The notes under the pieces: model-generated
Told to the model about the DNA's origin: nothing
Databases searched by the model: none
Seen by the model: only the letters and a program-made list of their open reading frames with translations
Translations under genes and position numbers: made by a program
NCBI GenBank assembly: GCA_032125735.1
Contig: JAQBBZ010000266.1
Coordinates: 1-35,459 of the forward strand
Reading direction: 5' to 3'
From: Labilibaculum sp032125735
GTDB taxonomy: Bacteria > Bacteroidota > Bacteroidia > Bacteroidales > Marinifilaceae
Length of the DNA stretch: 35,459 nucleotides
Part shown: piece by piece, positions 7,460-16,063 of the stretch
Layout: each line of letters begins with the position of its first letter
How positions within the stretch are numbered: position 1 is the stretch's first letter

Positions 7460-9439
7460 TTATCTATTTTTAAATTCCTTTTTGCCGTTTTCAAGAAATT
7501 CAACAAATGCATCAGCATTCAAATCGTACGCTCTAGGTTCAACCAAGGTGTCTTCCGCTTTATCTAAAAGTACATAATACGGTTGTGCATTTACTCCAAA
7601 ACGGGTAATCTGAAAATCAGCATATTTCTTACCTAAAGTCTTTTTCACCTTACCATCGTAACTTGAAGTAATCCAATCTGATTCAGGCAATGTTTGCTTG
7701 TCATCCACATACAAAGCGATAATCACATAATCTTCTCTTAAAATTTTCTGTACACGTGGATCAGACCAAACATTTGCTTCCATTTCACGACAATTCACAC
7801 ATCCGTGTCCCGTAAAATCAATAAAAATTGGTTTGTTTTGCTCTTTTGCGCAAGCTAATCCTTGTTCAAAATCGAAATACCCTTTTAAACCGTGTGGTAA
7901 ATGAAGCTTTTCGGCATACTTAGGAGCTTCACAAAGCTCATTCTTATTGGCAGACCCAGATTGGTCACGAACAATAGCTGAAATATCAAAATCCTGAGTT
8001 GTTTGCGGTGGTAAGTATCCAGAGATTGCTTTTAGAGGAGCGCCAAACATTCCTGGAATCATATAAACTACAAATGAAAACGAAGCAATCGCCAACATTA
8101 AACGAGGTACAGATACAAATTTAATATCACTATCATGACTAAACTTTAATTTACCCAACAAATAGAATCCCATAAGGGTGAAAATTACAATCCAAATTCC
8201 AAGGTAAATCTCACGATCTAAAAGTCCCCAATGATAAGTTTGATCGGCAATACTTAAAAATTTTAATCCCAAAGCTAATTCCAAAAAGCCTAAAATCACT
8301 TTTACAGAATTCAACCATCCTCCAGATTTTGGCAAATTATTTAACCACGATGGAAATATTGCGAACAAGGTAAATGGAAGTGCGAAAGCGAGAGAGAATC
8401 CAAACATTCCAACAATAGGCTCCAAAACTGCTCCTCCAGCCGATTGAACCAAAATAGATCCTACAATAGGTCCGGTACACGAAAATGAAACCAACACCAA
8501 TGTGAAAGCCATAAAAAAGGAACCTGCAATTCCACCTTTATCTTCATTGGAGACCGATTTGTTTACAATCCAACTAGGCATAGTTATCTCGAACATTCCA
8601 AAAAATGAAAAAGCAAAAAACAAGAATATTATAAAGAAAAGCACATTAGGAATCCAATGAGTACTCAGCCAATTGGCAAAACTTGGACCTAAAGTTACGG
8701 CTACAATGGTTCCTATGATGGTATAAATTCCGATAATTGAAATACCATAAACAACAGCATTGAAAATTGCTTTTCGTCTGTTTTCCGAACTGTGCATAAA
8801 GAAGGAAACTGTCATCGGAATCATCGGGAAAACACAGGGGGTAAGAAGAGCAATTAATCCGAAAGAAAAAGAAATGAAGAACAAAGACCACAATGAAGTA
8901 TATTCCTTTCGAGGATTCTTCATCGGATTTATTTTCTCTTTTAGGGGCGCAGTTGACTCAATAGAAGCCGCTTTTTTTCCTGCATTTATTTTAAATTCAA
9001 AATCTGGTGTAAACATCACACACTCGCCTTCGCGACAAGTTTGATATTCCATTTCCCCCTCAACAGAAAATGGGGCTTCGGATAGCAATTTGACTTTTTG
9101 TTTCAGAATTGCCTCACCCACAAAATACTGAATCTCCATTTCGAAAATGTCATCGTATTCGGATTTTGGTTTGGTGATCTCTTCCAAATCTCCAATTAAT
9201 TCGTACTTATCCGACTCAGTAAAAGTTGTGCTAAATCGAATTGGGCCCCCATCAGGAAAATGTTGGGAATACAGGTGCCATTCATGGTCAATTTTGGCTG
9301 TAAAAACCAAATTAATTTCATTGTCCGAAAGTTGCTCTGTTGAAAAATCCCAGGATACCGTTTCACGAATTTGTGCATGAACGGTCATGAGGCTGTTAAG
9401 GAAAACTCCAAGGAATAAAATAAGAAGTTTTTGTTTCAT
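7460..9439 (-). CDS. dsbD: Thiol:disulfide interchange protein DsbD
   Basis: This 659-residue inner-membrane protein passes electrons from cytoplasmic thioredoxin to periplasmic disulfide reductases or cytochrome c maturation. After a signal peptide (MKQKLLILFLGVFLNSL...HA), the alpha domain carries the cysteine pair CREGEC (Cys135, Cys140). An eight-helix transmembrane domain has its redox cysteines at LLTPCVFPMIP (Cys202) and FSCTGPIVG (Cys321). The C-terminal thioredoxin-like gamma domain has CVNC (547-550). All three redox pairs are present, so it should be functional. The start is placed at the ATG at 9439, not an in-frame ATG at 9508: only 9439 begins with a signal peptide, and a good promoter (9467-9497) lies inside the longer version. 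A terminator follows at 7408-7439. Confidence 0.95.
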   Translation of the reverse strand: MKQKLLILFLGVFLNSLMTVHAQIRETVSWDFSTEQLSDNEINLVFTAKIDHEWHLYSQHFPDGGPIRFSTTFTESDKYELIGDLEEITKPKSEYDDIFEMEIQYFVGEAILKQKVKLLSEAPFSVEGEMEYQTCREGECVMFTPDFEFKINAGKKAASIESTAPLKEKINPMKNPRKEYTSLWSLFFISFSFGLIALLTPCVFPMIPMTVSFFMHSSENRRKAIFNAVVYGISIIGIYTIIGTIVAVTLGPSFANWLSTHWIPNVLFFIIFLFFAFSFFGMFEITMPSWIVNKSVSNEDKGGIAGSFFMAFTLVLVSFSCTGPIVGSILVQSAGGAVLEPIVGMFGFSLAFALPFTLFAIFPSWLNNLPKSGGWLNSVKVILGFLELALGLKFLSIADQTYHWGLLDREIYLGIWIVIFTLMGFYLLGKLKFSHDSDIKFVSVPRLMLAIASFSFVVYMIPGMFGAPLKAISGYLPPQTTQDFDISAIVRDQSGSANKNELCEAPKYAEKLHLPHGLKGYFDFEQGLACAKEQNKPIFIDFTGHGCVNCREMEANVWSDPRVQKILREDYVIIALYVDDKQTLPESDWITSSYDGKVKKTLGKKYADFQITRFGVNAQPYYVLLDKAEDTLVEPRAYDLNADAFVEFLENGKKEFKNR

Positions 9440-9466
9440 GTGCTTTAATTTAGTTGCTTTAACGCA

Positions 9467-9497
9467 TAAAATTAGTATTATAAAGCACCTTAACAAA
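9467..9497 (-). promoter_or_regulatory. Promoter of dsbD
   Basis: On the minus strand TTTG (9497-9494) is followed after 19 nt by TAATTTTA (9474-9467), seven of eight matches to TAnnTTTG. The predicted start near 9460 is about 20 nt before the dsbD ATG at 9439. Confidence 0.55.
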
Positions 9498-9559
9498 GCC
9501 TTTAACAAAATGATAACAAAGTTTCGAAAATTCTCAGATTTAGAATTTCCTCAACTTAA

Positions 9560-11116
9560 TTACATTAATTCAATTTCCTGATTATTTCTATCGAAGAATC
9601 TAAAAACCAACATATCGTAGGAAGAAATTTCACGTACAGAAAGTTTTATGCCTAATTCCGACTGCCATTTTCTACGTAGTGTTTTCCAAATTCCTTTGTT
9701 GATATATGCTGCAACAAAAGGGTGTACTTTTAAGGTCAGTTTCTTATCATCTTGCTGATCAACAACACGCTTAAGTGCTTGCTCTATCTGATCGGTAAGT
9801 AATACTGAAGGGGTTATTTTTCCAGATCCAAAACAAGTTGGACAAGTCTCCTGAATCTCAACATTCATTTCGGGACGTACACGTTGACGAGTAATCTGCA
9901 TTAAACCAAATTTACTCAATGGCAAAATGTTATGCTTCGTACGATCCAATGCCATTATTTCTTTCATCTTATCGAAAACTTTCTGACGGTTTTCGGCAGA
10001 GTGCATATCAATAAAATCAACCACAATAATTCCACCCATATCGCGCAAGCGAAGTTGACGGGCAATTTCCTCTGCTGCAGCTAAATTCACTTCTAAAGCA
10101 CTGGATTCTTGATCATTTCCTGCTTTTGAACGATTCCCACTATTTACATCAACAACATGAAAAGCTTCAGTATGTTCAATAATTAAGTAAGCACCATTCT
10201 TAAAGGAAACAGTTTTTCCAAAAGAAGCTTTAATTTGTTTATCGATACCTAACTGATCAAAAATAGGTATATCACCGGTAATATGCTTTACAATTTTTGA
10301 TTTCTCCGGAGCGATACTTGCAATGTAGTTTTTAATATCCTTTGCTGCATTGGCATCATTAATATAGATATTCTCAAATGAAGAATTCAAGATATCACGC
10401 AAAATGGCAGTTGTTCTATCCATTTCACCCAATACCAATTTAGGAGGATTTAAATCTCTTATGTGCTCAAAACTGTCTTCCCATTTTTCAACAAGAGATC
10501 TTAGTTCCTTATCAAGCTCAGCCACCCTTTTTCCTTCGGCAACCGTACGAACTATTACGCCATAGTTTTTAGGCTTAATACTTTGAAGAAGTTGCTTTAG
10601 TCGTAGTTTTTCCTCTGTAGAACTAATCTTTTGAGAAATTGAAACTTTGTCTGAGAATGGCATTAAAACCAGATTTCTTCCTGCAATAGAAATTTCGGAA
10701 CACAATCTGGGGCCTTTAGTCGAAATTGGTTCTTTAGCAACCTGAACGAGTATGTGTTGTCCAGACTTTACAGTATCAGACATTTTACCATTCTTGTCGA
10801 TATCCGGTTCCAATTTCATTTTAGAAATGGAAAGGTTACGACCATTTTTTGCTAAAGCTTGTTGTAAGAACTTATTAAGAGATCTAAATTGATGGCCCAA
10901 ATCCAAATAATGTAAAAAAGCATCCTTCTCATATCCTACATCAACAAATGCAGCATTTAATCCCGGCATTATCTTTTTCACTTTTCCCAGATAAATATCA
11001 CCAACAGCAAACTGAAGATTATTTTTTTCTCTGGTTAACTCAATCAGTTGTTTATTGCTTAGTAAAGCAATTACAATTTCGTTAGGGGTTACATCAATTA
11101 CTAGCTCGTTACTCAC
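9560..11116 (-). CDS. rng: Ribonuclease G/E family endoribonuclease
   Basis: This 518-residue endoribonuclease should cut single-stranded AU-rich RNA, in rRNA 5' processing and mRNA decay. An S1 RNA-binding domain occupies about residues 36-120 (IYLGKVKKIMPGLNAAFVDVG). The catalytic DNase I-like region has the two metal-binding aspartates, Asp323 in VVDVNSGN and Asp367 in VVDFIDM. The Zn-link that joins subunits is CPTC (Cys425, Cys428), followed by FGSGKI. There is no long C-terminal scaffold, so it has RNase G rather than RNase E length. It reads in the same direction as HU and the 30-residue basic protein, but a terminator-like hairpin (11163-11204) separates it from them. Confidence 0.95.
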   Translation of the reverse strand: MSNELVIDVTPNEIVIALLSNKQLIELTREKNNLQFAVGDIYLGKVKKIMPGLNAAFVDVGYEKDAFLHYLDLGHQFRSLNKFLQQALAKNGRNLSISKMKLEPDIDKNGKMSDTVKSGQHILVQVAKEPISTKGPRLCSEISIAGRNLVLMPFSDKVSISQKISSTEEKLRLKQLLQSIKPKNYGVIVRTVAEGKRVAELDKELRSLVEKWEDSFEHIRDLNPPKLVLGEMDRTTAILRDILNSSFENIYINDANAAKDIKNYIASIAPEKSKIVKHITGDIPIFDQLGIDKQIKASFGKTVSFKNGAYLIIEHTEAFHVVDVNSGNRSKAGNDQESSALEVNLAAAEEIARQLRLRDMGGIIVVDFIDMHSAENRQKVFDKMKEIMALDRTKHNILPLSKFGLMQITRQRVRPEMNVEIQETCPTCFGSGKITPSVLLTDQIEQALKRVVDQQDDKKLTLKVHPFVAAYINKGIWKTLRRKWQSELGIKLSVREISSYDMLVFRFFDRNNQEIELM

Positions 11117-11162
11117 TACTATTTTCTCTTATTTTTAATTAAAGATAATCAGTTCTTACAAA

Positions 11163-11204
11163 TAGATAAACCTAAAGTACTAAAAAGTTCTTTAGGTTTA
11201 TTTA
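11163..11204 (-). terminator. Terminator between the HU/small basic protein operon and rng
   Basis: A 10-bp perfect stem, AAACCTAAAG (11168-11177) with CTTTAGGTTT (11190-11199), extends to about 15 bp with one G-U pair. The minus-strand continuation is moderately T-rich. It lies 34 bp past the stop of the 30-codon gene. Confidence 0.6.
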
Positions 11205-11237
11205 TTTTGTTTCTACAAACAATCAATTCAAAAGAAT

Positions 11238-11330
11238 TTATTTCTTTTTCTTATGACGGTTTTTTCTTAATCTTTTCTTACGCTTGTGCGTAGCCATCTT
11301 ATGTCTTTTTCTTTTCTTTCCGCTTGGCAT
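11238..11330 (-). CDS. 30-residue Lys/Arg-rich protein, AURKAIP1/COX24 (mS38/bS22-like) type
   Basis: ATG at 11330-11328 opens a 30-codon frame ending in TAA at 11238-11240. The product begins MPSGKKRKRHKMATHKRKKR; about two thirds of the residues are Lys, Arg or His and there are no acidic residues. The core H-K-M-A-T-H-K-R-K-K-R-L-R matches the short AURKAIP1/COX24 domain found in mitochondrial ribosomal protein mS38, in the mycobacterial small-subunit protein bS22, and in small basic proteins of Bacteroidota. The likely role is a small ribosomal subunit protein contacting 16S rRNA; for this organism that is inference from the family. It lies 34 bp downstream of HU and is probably co-transcribed with it. 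Its size makes it easy to miss in automatic annotation. Confidence 0.85.
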   Translation of the reverse strand: MPSGKKRKRHKMATHKRKKRLRKNRHKKKK

Positions 11331-11364
11331 ATCTTCAATATTTTTAATTAATTACAATCTAAGT

Positions 11365-11649
11365 CTACTTTACGTTAGTCTTAACTTTACTAACGAATGT
11401 TTTAGCTGGTTTAAAAGCTGGTATAAAGTGCTCAGCAATAATAATTGTTGTGTTTTTAGAAATGTTTCTTGCAGTTTTCTCTGCTCTTTTCTTAACGATA
11501 AAACTCCCGAAACCTCTCAAATACACATTTTTGCCTTTTACCAAAGAACCTTTGATAGTATCCATGAAAGCTTCAACAGTTTTTTGTACTGTAATTTTCT
11601 CAATTCCTGTGTTTTTAGAAATCTCGTTAACAATATCTGCTTTAGTCAT
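11365..11649 (-). CDS. HU/IHF-family DNA-binding protein
   Basis: This 94-residue histone-like protein bends and compacts DNA as a dimer. It starts MTKADIVNEISKNTGI, has the helical dimerisation half (VQKTVEAFMDTIKGSLVKG) and then the beta-arm (VYLRGFGSFIVKKRAEKTARN). The DNA-intercalating arm tip is not the usual GRNPQTG but reads SKNTTIIIAEHFIPAFKPAKT, so the tip is altered while the PAFKPAK exit is intact. Such divergent HU proteins are common in Bacteroidota. A canonical promoter lies at 11708-11739 and the small basic protein follows after 34 bp. Confidence 0.93.
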   Translation of the reverse strand: MTKADIVNEISKNTGIEKITVQKTVEAFMDTIKGSLVKGKNVYLRGFGSFIVKKRAEKTARNISKNTTIIIAEHFIPAFKPAKTFVSKVKTNVK

Positions 11650-11707
11650 CTCTTAAAAAATCTTTAATTATCAATTATTTACATCATCATTTTCTCAAAT
11701 CAGAATG

Positions 11708-11739
11708 CAAATATATATGATTTCTAGCTATTAATGAAA
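11708..11739 (-). promoter_or_regulatory. Promoter of the HU operon
   Basis: On the minus strand TTTC (11739-11736) is followed after 20 nt by TATATTTG (11715-11708), a perfect TAnnTTTG. The expected start is near 11701, about 50 nt before the HU ATG. Confidence 0.6.
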
Positions 11740-11799
11740 TCGAATACAATTAATTTTCCCCAAATTTGAAAAAAATATATCAAGACAAATAATTTCGAG

Positions 11800-12855
11800 A
11801 TGCTTAATAACCAAATCATAAGCTGGTATTTGCAGAATAAACGTGACTTACCATGGCGAGAAACAAAAGATCCATATCAAATATGGATATCAGAAATCAT
11901 GCTTCAGCAGACTAGAGTTGCTACTGCAATTGATTATTTTTATCGCTTTTTAGTGCAATTCCCAACAATTTCGGATTTAGCAAAAGCCAAAGAACAAGAA
12001 GTATTAAAACTTTGGCAAGGATTAGGCTATTATTCTCGCGCTAGAAATTTACATGCAACAGCAAAAATAATTCACACTGAATATAATGGTGTTTTTCCAG
12101 ACTCTTATAAAGAGATTCTTAAATTAAAAGGGATTGGTTCATATACTGCTGCCGCGATTGCTTCATTTGCCTTCAATCTGCCACATGCAGCAGTTGATGG
12201 AAACGTTTATAGAGTATTGTCAAGAATATATGGCATTAATAAAGCAACTGATAGTACTGAGGGGAAAAAATACTTTCAAAATATCGCAAGCGAAACAATG
12301 GGAAATGCTCAACCAGAGATTTACAATCAAGCAATTATTGAATTCGGAGCTCTGCAATGCATTCCTCGTAATCCGAAATGTGATATTTGTCCGCTTCGTT
12401 CGAACTGCTACGCATATAATAATGCACAAGTTGATCAATTACCTATTAAATCGAAACAAATTAAGACTAAAAATCGATATTTTTACTATTTGTTTCTATC
12501 TTGTAAAAGTCGATTTTTAATCGAAAAAAGAATAAAAAAAGACATATGGGAGAACTTGTTCCAATATCCTTTGATTGAATGCGATAAACCAATTTCAACA
12601 AATGAATTGTTACAAACTTTTGAATGGAAAGAGTTATTTGGGAACAAAAAATTGGTTATTCACTCAGTATCCGAAAATGTGGTTCATAAATTAAGCCATC
12701 AAAGCTTACACACAACTTTTATTCACATCGAAATGGATATCGATAAACTGAGTAGTAAATACGGATATCAGGTCATCAACTATCCAGAAATAACAGAATA
12801 TCCATTCCCTAAACTAATTGAAGATCATTTAAATGCGATCATCAAAAATAACTAA
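11800..12855 (+). CDS. mutY: A/G-specific adenine glycosylase MutY
   Basis: This 351-residue DNA repair enzyme removes adenine mispaired with 8-oxoguanine. The catalytic glutamate is Glu32 in SEIMLQQTRV. The helix-hairpin-helix is LKGIGSYTAAAI (108-120), followed by the catalytic Asp133 in AVDGNVYRV. The [4Fe-4S] cluster cysteines Cys187, Cys194, Cys197 and Cys203 have the classical C-x6-C-x2-C-x5-C spacing. The C-terminal part is a MutT-like 8-oxoG recognition domain (TKNRYFYYLFL onward). It is the first gene of the plus-strand run mutY-ssb-gldE-gldD-PPTase; ssb follows after 69 bp and may have its own promoter. Confidence 0.97.
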   Translation: MLNNQIISWYLQNKRDLPWRETKDPYQIWISEIMLQQTRVATAIDYFYRFLVQFPTISDLAKAKEQEVLKLWQGLGYYSRARNLHATAKIIHTEYNGVFPDSYKEILKLKGIGSYTAAAIASFAFNLPHAAVDGNVYRVLSRIYGINKATDSTEGKKYFQNIASETMGNAQPEIYNQAIIEFGALQCIPRNPKCDICPLRSNCYAYNNAQVDQLPIKSKQIKTKNRYFYYLFLSCKSRFLIEKRIKKDIWENLFQYPLIECDKPISTNELLQTFEWKELFGNKKLVIHSVSENVVHKLSHQSLHTTFIHIEMDIDKLSSKYGYQVINYPEITEYPFPKLIEDHLNAIIKNN

Positions 12856-12924
12856 TAATATTATTATGATGTCGAATTAAGTTTGTATCTTTAAACTATT
12901 GTTAAATTTTAAAAAAACTTAAAT

Positions 12925-13350
12925 ATGTCAGTAAACAAAGTAATTCTTGTTGGAAACGTAGGCAAAGATCCTGAGGTGAAATATCTTGATAATGGTGTTG
13001 CCGTTTGTAATTTCTCCCTTGCTACCAGCGAAACATACAGTAACAAAAATGGTGAAAAAGTTACACAAACAGAGTGGCACAATATTGTATTGTGGCGTAA
13101 ACTAGCCGAAATTGCAGAAACTTACATTAAAAAAGGCATGCAAATTTACATTGAAGGTCAAATTAGAACACGGAACTGGGAAGATAAAGATGGTGTAAAA
13201 AGGTATACAACTGAAATTTTTGGTACCAGCATGCAAATGTTAGGCCGTAAAGCAGAGGGTGGTAATGAACCTCAGGCAAATCATGAAGTTGCTCAACACA
13301 CAACATCTGAATCACCCGCAATTGATGAAACGGATGATCTTCCATTCTAG
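12925..13350 (+). CDS. ssb: Single-stranded DNA-binding protein
   Basis: This 141-residue protein coats single-stranded DNA during replication and repair. The OB fold begins MSVNKVILVGNVGKDPEV and contains the conserved TEWHNIVLWRKLAEIAE and YIEGQIRTRNWEDKDG blocks. A low-complexity linker ends in the acidic protein-interaction tip DDLPF. Just upstream, TATCTTTA at 12886-12893 matches seven of eight bases of TAnnTTTG, so ssb may have its own promoter inside the mutY-gld run, although the -33 element is weak. gldE follows after 31 bp. Confidence 0.97.
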   Translation: MSVNKVILVGNVGKDPEVKYLDNGVAVCNFSLATSETYSNKNGEKVTQTEWHNIVLWRKLAEIAETYIKKGMQIYIEGQIRTRNWEDKDGVKRYTTEIFGTSMQMLGRKAEGGNEPQANHEVAQHTTSESPAIDETDDLPF

Positions 13351-13381
13351 ACATCCTATTAGAAACTAATTTAATACAAAA

Positions 13382-14713
13382 TTGGAAACAGAAGAATTTA
13401 CGAAACTTTTTTTAAGCAATACTGATATTGCTTTTCATGCTATAAATATAAGTACCATTATAAGTCTGCTTATAATGGTACTCCTTTTATTTTGTTCGGC
13501 CGTAATTTCCGGATCAGAAGTAGCCCTTTTCTCCCTTTCACCCCAAAACATTAACGATCTTGGAAATGAAGAGAGTCCAAAAAACAAAAAACTTTTAAAA
13601 CTATTAAGCAATCCTGAAAAATTACTTGCGACCATATTAATTGGCAATAATTTTGTAAACATTGGAATTGTAATCTTATCCAGCTTTATTACCAATTCGT
13701 TAGTAGATTTTTCGAATGCTCCCACCCTAGGCTTCGTGGTTCAGGTCGTTGTTATCACATTCTTACTATTACTTTTTGGTGAAATAATCCCCAAGGTATA
13801 TGCAACTCAAACTTCAGTAAGCTTTTCAAAATTTGTGGCTTATCCATTATTTTATTTGGAGAAATTATTCCTTCCTCTTTCTATCGTACTTATTAAATCG
13901 ACATCGATCGTTAACAAAGGTGTTTCTAAAAAACAGAATTTCTCGATGGATGATCTTTCGCAAGCATTGGAACTAACTGCTGACGAAATATCTGAAGAAA
14001 TGGAAATTCTGGAAGGAATCGTAAAATTTGGGAATATCAACGTTGAAGAAATAATGATATCCAGAATGGATGCCATAGCCATTGACCTTAGAACTAGCTT
14101 TAGTAAATTAAAATCGGTTATTATCGAATCGGGGTTTTCACGCATTCCTGTTTATGATGGGAGTTTTGACAATATAAAAGGGATTTTATATGTGAAAGAT
14201 TTGCTTCCTCATCATCACAAACCAAATACTTTCCGTTGGCAATCGATTATTCGCCCTCCCTATTACGTGCCTGAAACAAAAAAAATAAATGATCTTCTTG
14301 AAGAATTTCAGACTCATAAAAATCATATAGCAATTGTTGTTGATGAGTATGGAGGCACCTCAGGAATTATTACAATGGAAGATATCATTGAAGAAATAGT
14401 TGGGGATATTACCGATGAATCGGATGACAGTAAACCTACTTTTACAAAAGAAGAAGATGGCTCCTACCTATTTGAAGGGAAAACATCACTCAACGATTTT
14501 TTTAAAATTACAGAACTCAATTCGGATATTTTCGATACGATAAAAGGTGATGCAGAAACCTTAGCTGGTTTACTTCTTGAGATGAAAGGTGAAATTCCAC
14601 AGAAAAAAGAAGAATTTATATTTAAAAACTATCGCTTTATTGTGGAAGCCGTTGATAATCGACGAATTAAAAAAATTCGTTTTATATTACCTAAAATCTC
14701 TACGAAAAAGTAA
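13382..14713 (+). CDS. gldE: Gliding motility-associated protein GldE (CNNM/CorC-type membrane protein)
   Basis: This 443-residue membrane protein is linked in Bacteroidota to gliding and type IX secretion. The N-terminal half is a CNNM/DUF21 domain with several membrane helices (ISLLIMVLLLFCSAVISGSEVALFSLS, then LLATILIGNNFVNIGIVILSS and FLLLLFGEIIPKVYAT). Two CBS motifs follow at about 210-335 (VEEIMISRMDAIAID; HIAIVVDEYGGTSGIITMEDIIEEIVGDI). A CorC/HlyC domain ends the protein. The call of GldE over a plain hemolysin-like transporter rests on its position directly before gldD. The start is a TTG (LEU read as Met, ETEEF); the next in-frame ATG lies inside the first helix. A strong hairpin separates it from gldD. 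Confidence 0.9.
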   Translation: METEEFTKLFLSNTDIAFHAINISTIISLLIMVLLLFCSAVISGSEVALFSLSPQNINDLGNEESPKNKKLLKLLSNPEKLLATILIGNNFVNIGIVILSSFITNSLVDFSNAPTLGFVVQVVVITFLLLLFGEIIPKVYATQTSVSFSKFVAYPLFYLEKLFLPLSIVLIKSTSIVNKGVSKKQNFSMDDLSQALELTADEISEEMEILEGIVKFGNINVEEIMISRMDAIAIDLRTSFSKLKSVIIESGFSRIPVYDGSFDNIKGILYVKDLLPHHHKPNTFRWQSIIRPPYYVPETKKINDLLEEFQTHKNHIAIVVDEYGGTSGIITMEDIIEEIVGDITDESDDSKPTFTKEEDGSYLFEGKTSLNDFFKITELNSDIFDTIKGDAETLAGLLLEMKGEIPQKKEEFIFKNYRFIVEAVDNRRIKKIRFILPKISTKK

Positions 14714-14729
14714 TTTCGTCTCAATAAAC

Positions 14730-14758
14730 ATGCAAATGATCCTAAGGGTCGTTTGCAT
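14730..14758 (+). other. Intergenic hairpin between gldE and gldD
   Basis: The arms 14730-14742 and 14746-14758 pair over 13 positions (11 Watson-Crick, two G-U) around a 3-nt loop, with outer arms ATGCAAA and TTTGCAT. No T-tract follows, so it is not a standard terminator. It starts 17 bp past gldE and ends 15 bp before gldD. Confidence 0.65.
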
Positions 14759-14773
14759 CTACATCCATAATTT

Positions 14774-15355
14774 ATGAATTTGTATCGAACTGTTTCTACT
14801 CTCCTTTTTATTCTTATCGCTTTGGCACCTATTTCGTGTAAAAAGAAATATACTCCAAAACCGAAAGCATATTACCGAATTGAATTCCCTGAGAAAGAAT
14901 ATCAGAATTGGAATACCGATTCCCCATACAGTTTTGATCTTTTATCGACGGCTAAAATCGAAAAGGACGCAAGCAAAGGGGCTGAAAAATATTGGCTTAA
15001 TATTCAATATCCCGAATATCGGGCAACCATTCACCTTAGTTATAAAAATGTAGATAACAATCTGGAAGAATATCTCGAAGATTCCAGAAAATTAGCATAC
15101 AAACATTCCATTGTAGCAGATGCTATTGCTGAGCAGGTATACATTAATGATAAGGAAAAAGTATACGGAATGATCTACCGAATAAAAGGTAATGCTGCAT
15201 CATCAGTTCAATTTGTAGCAACGGATAGCACGAAACATTTCCTAAGAGGTGCATTGTATTTTCGGGAACATCCTAATCAAGATTCTTTATCGCCAGTAAT
15301 TCAATTTATCGATAAAGACATCATTAGACTGATGGAAAGCTTGAAATGGAAATAA
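14774..15355 (+). CDS. gldD: Gliding motility lipoprotein GldD
   Basis: This 193-residue lipoprotein is required for gliding and type IX secretion in flavobacteria; its biochemical role is unknown. The signal peptide ends in a lipobox, APISC, with Cys22 as the lipidated residue. It is followed by KKKYTPKPKAYYRIEFPEKEY, which matches the P-K-P-x-x-Y-x-R-I-x-F-P-E signature of GldD. Length is normal for the family. It lies 60 bp after gldE across a stable hairpin and 16 bp before the phosphopantetheinyl transferase gene, an arrangement seen in other Bacteroidota. Identity is secure from motif plus neighbour. Confidence 0.94.
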   Translation: MNLYRTVSTLLFILIALAPISCKKKYTPKPKAYYRIEFPEKEYQNWNTDSPYSFDLLSTAKIEKDASKGAEKYWLNIQYPEYRATIHLSYKNVDNNLEEYLEDSRKLAYKHSIVADAIAEQVYINDKEKVYGMIYRIKGNAASSVQFVATDSTKHFLRGALYFREHPNQDSLSPVIQFIDKDIIRLMESLKWK

Positions 15356-15371
15356 GTTAATATCGTGATTC

Positions 15372-16022
15372 ATGCCTATTTGCGAACAAATACAAATTAA
15401 TGATTTCTGCAGACTGATTGTCTGGAATACCACTGAACCTTTAGATGAGCTTCTACGGAATGTGAGTTTAACTCCAAATGAATTAGCCAGACTTGACTCA
15501 TTTGGAAGTCAATCACGTAAAATTGAATTTGTGGCAACCCGTTGCTTGGTGCAACTTACTTTAGGACAAAATGTTCAGATCGATAATGATGAACATGGCA
15601 AGCCTCATCTTATCAACTCAGACTTAAACATTAGTATATCTCACACAAAAGCATACGTTGGTATTCTACTTGGAGACAATCACTCCGTAGCTTTGGATAT
15701 GGAATACTTATCGGATCGGGTTAACAGAATTGCGAGTCGATTCCTTTCAGAAGAAGAATTGGAAAATATTGATGATGAGAATAAGATTTTACACCTATAT
15801 CAACATTGGTGCGCTAAGGAATGTCTGATTAAAATGTATGGAAAAAAAGATGTTCATTTAATTGATGAATTAAAGATCTCTCCTTTTTCTTCGGGCGACT
15901 CTAACTTCTTTGGTCAGGTTTGCAGAACCGATTTTTCTGAAACCTACACATTTCAATATCTGCAATTCGAAAATCATCTCCTTGTTTACTCCTATAAAGA
16001 AACGCCAACAGCAATTGAATAA
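15372..16022 (+). CDS. 4'-phosphopantetheinyl transferase superfamily protein
   Basis: This 216-residue enzyme should move the 4'-phosphopantetheine arm of coenzyme A onto a carrier-protein serine. The family motifs appear in order: GKPHL at 76-80, NISISHT at 86-92, the metal-binding pair Asp109 and Glu111 in ALDMEY, and WCAKECLIKMYGKK at 146-159 with Lys149 and Glu150. The length suits a Sfp-type rather than AcpS-type enzyme. It is the last gene of the plus-strand run and ends inside the left arm of its terminator. Its carrier protein is not in the window. Confidence 0.92.
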   Translation: MPICEQIQINDFCRLIVWNTTEPLDELLRNVSLTPNELARLDSFGSQSRKIEFVATRCLVQLTLGQNVQIDNDEHGKPHLINSDLNISISHTKAYVGILLGDNHSVALDMEYLSDRVNRIASRFLSEEELENIDDENKILHLYQHWCAKECLIKMYGKKDVHLIDELKISPFSSGDSNFFGQVCRTDFSETYTFQYLQFENHLLVYSYKETPTAIE

Positions 16023-16048
16023 TCAAGTACCACTGGCGTTGTTTTTTT
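16001..16048 (+). terminator. Terminator of the mutY-ssb-gldE-gldD-PPTase run
   Basis: AACGCCA (16001-16007) pairs with TGGCGTT (16034-16040) and is followed by G and seven T (16042-16048). The left arm lies inside the last codons of the transferase gene. Confidence 0.65.
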
Positions 16049-16063
16049 AAAGATAATCTTTTT

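Noticed and set aside
9440..9508. A 23-codon N-terminal extension of DsbD
   Set aside because: It overlaps the dsbD promoter and would bury the signal peptide; the start at 9439 fits better.
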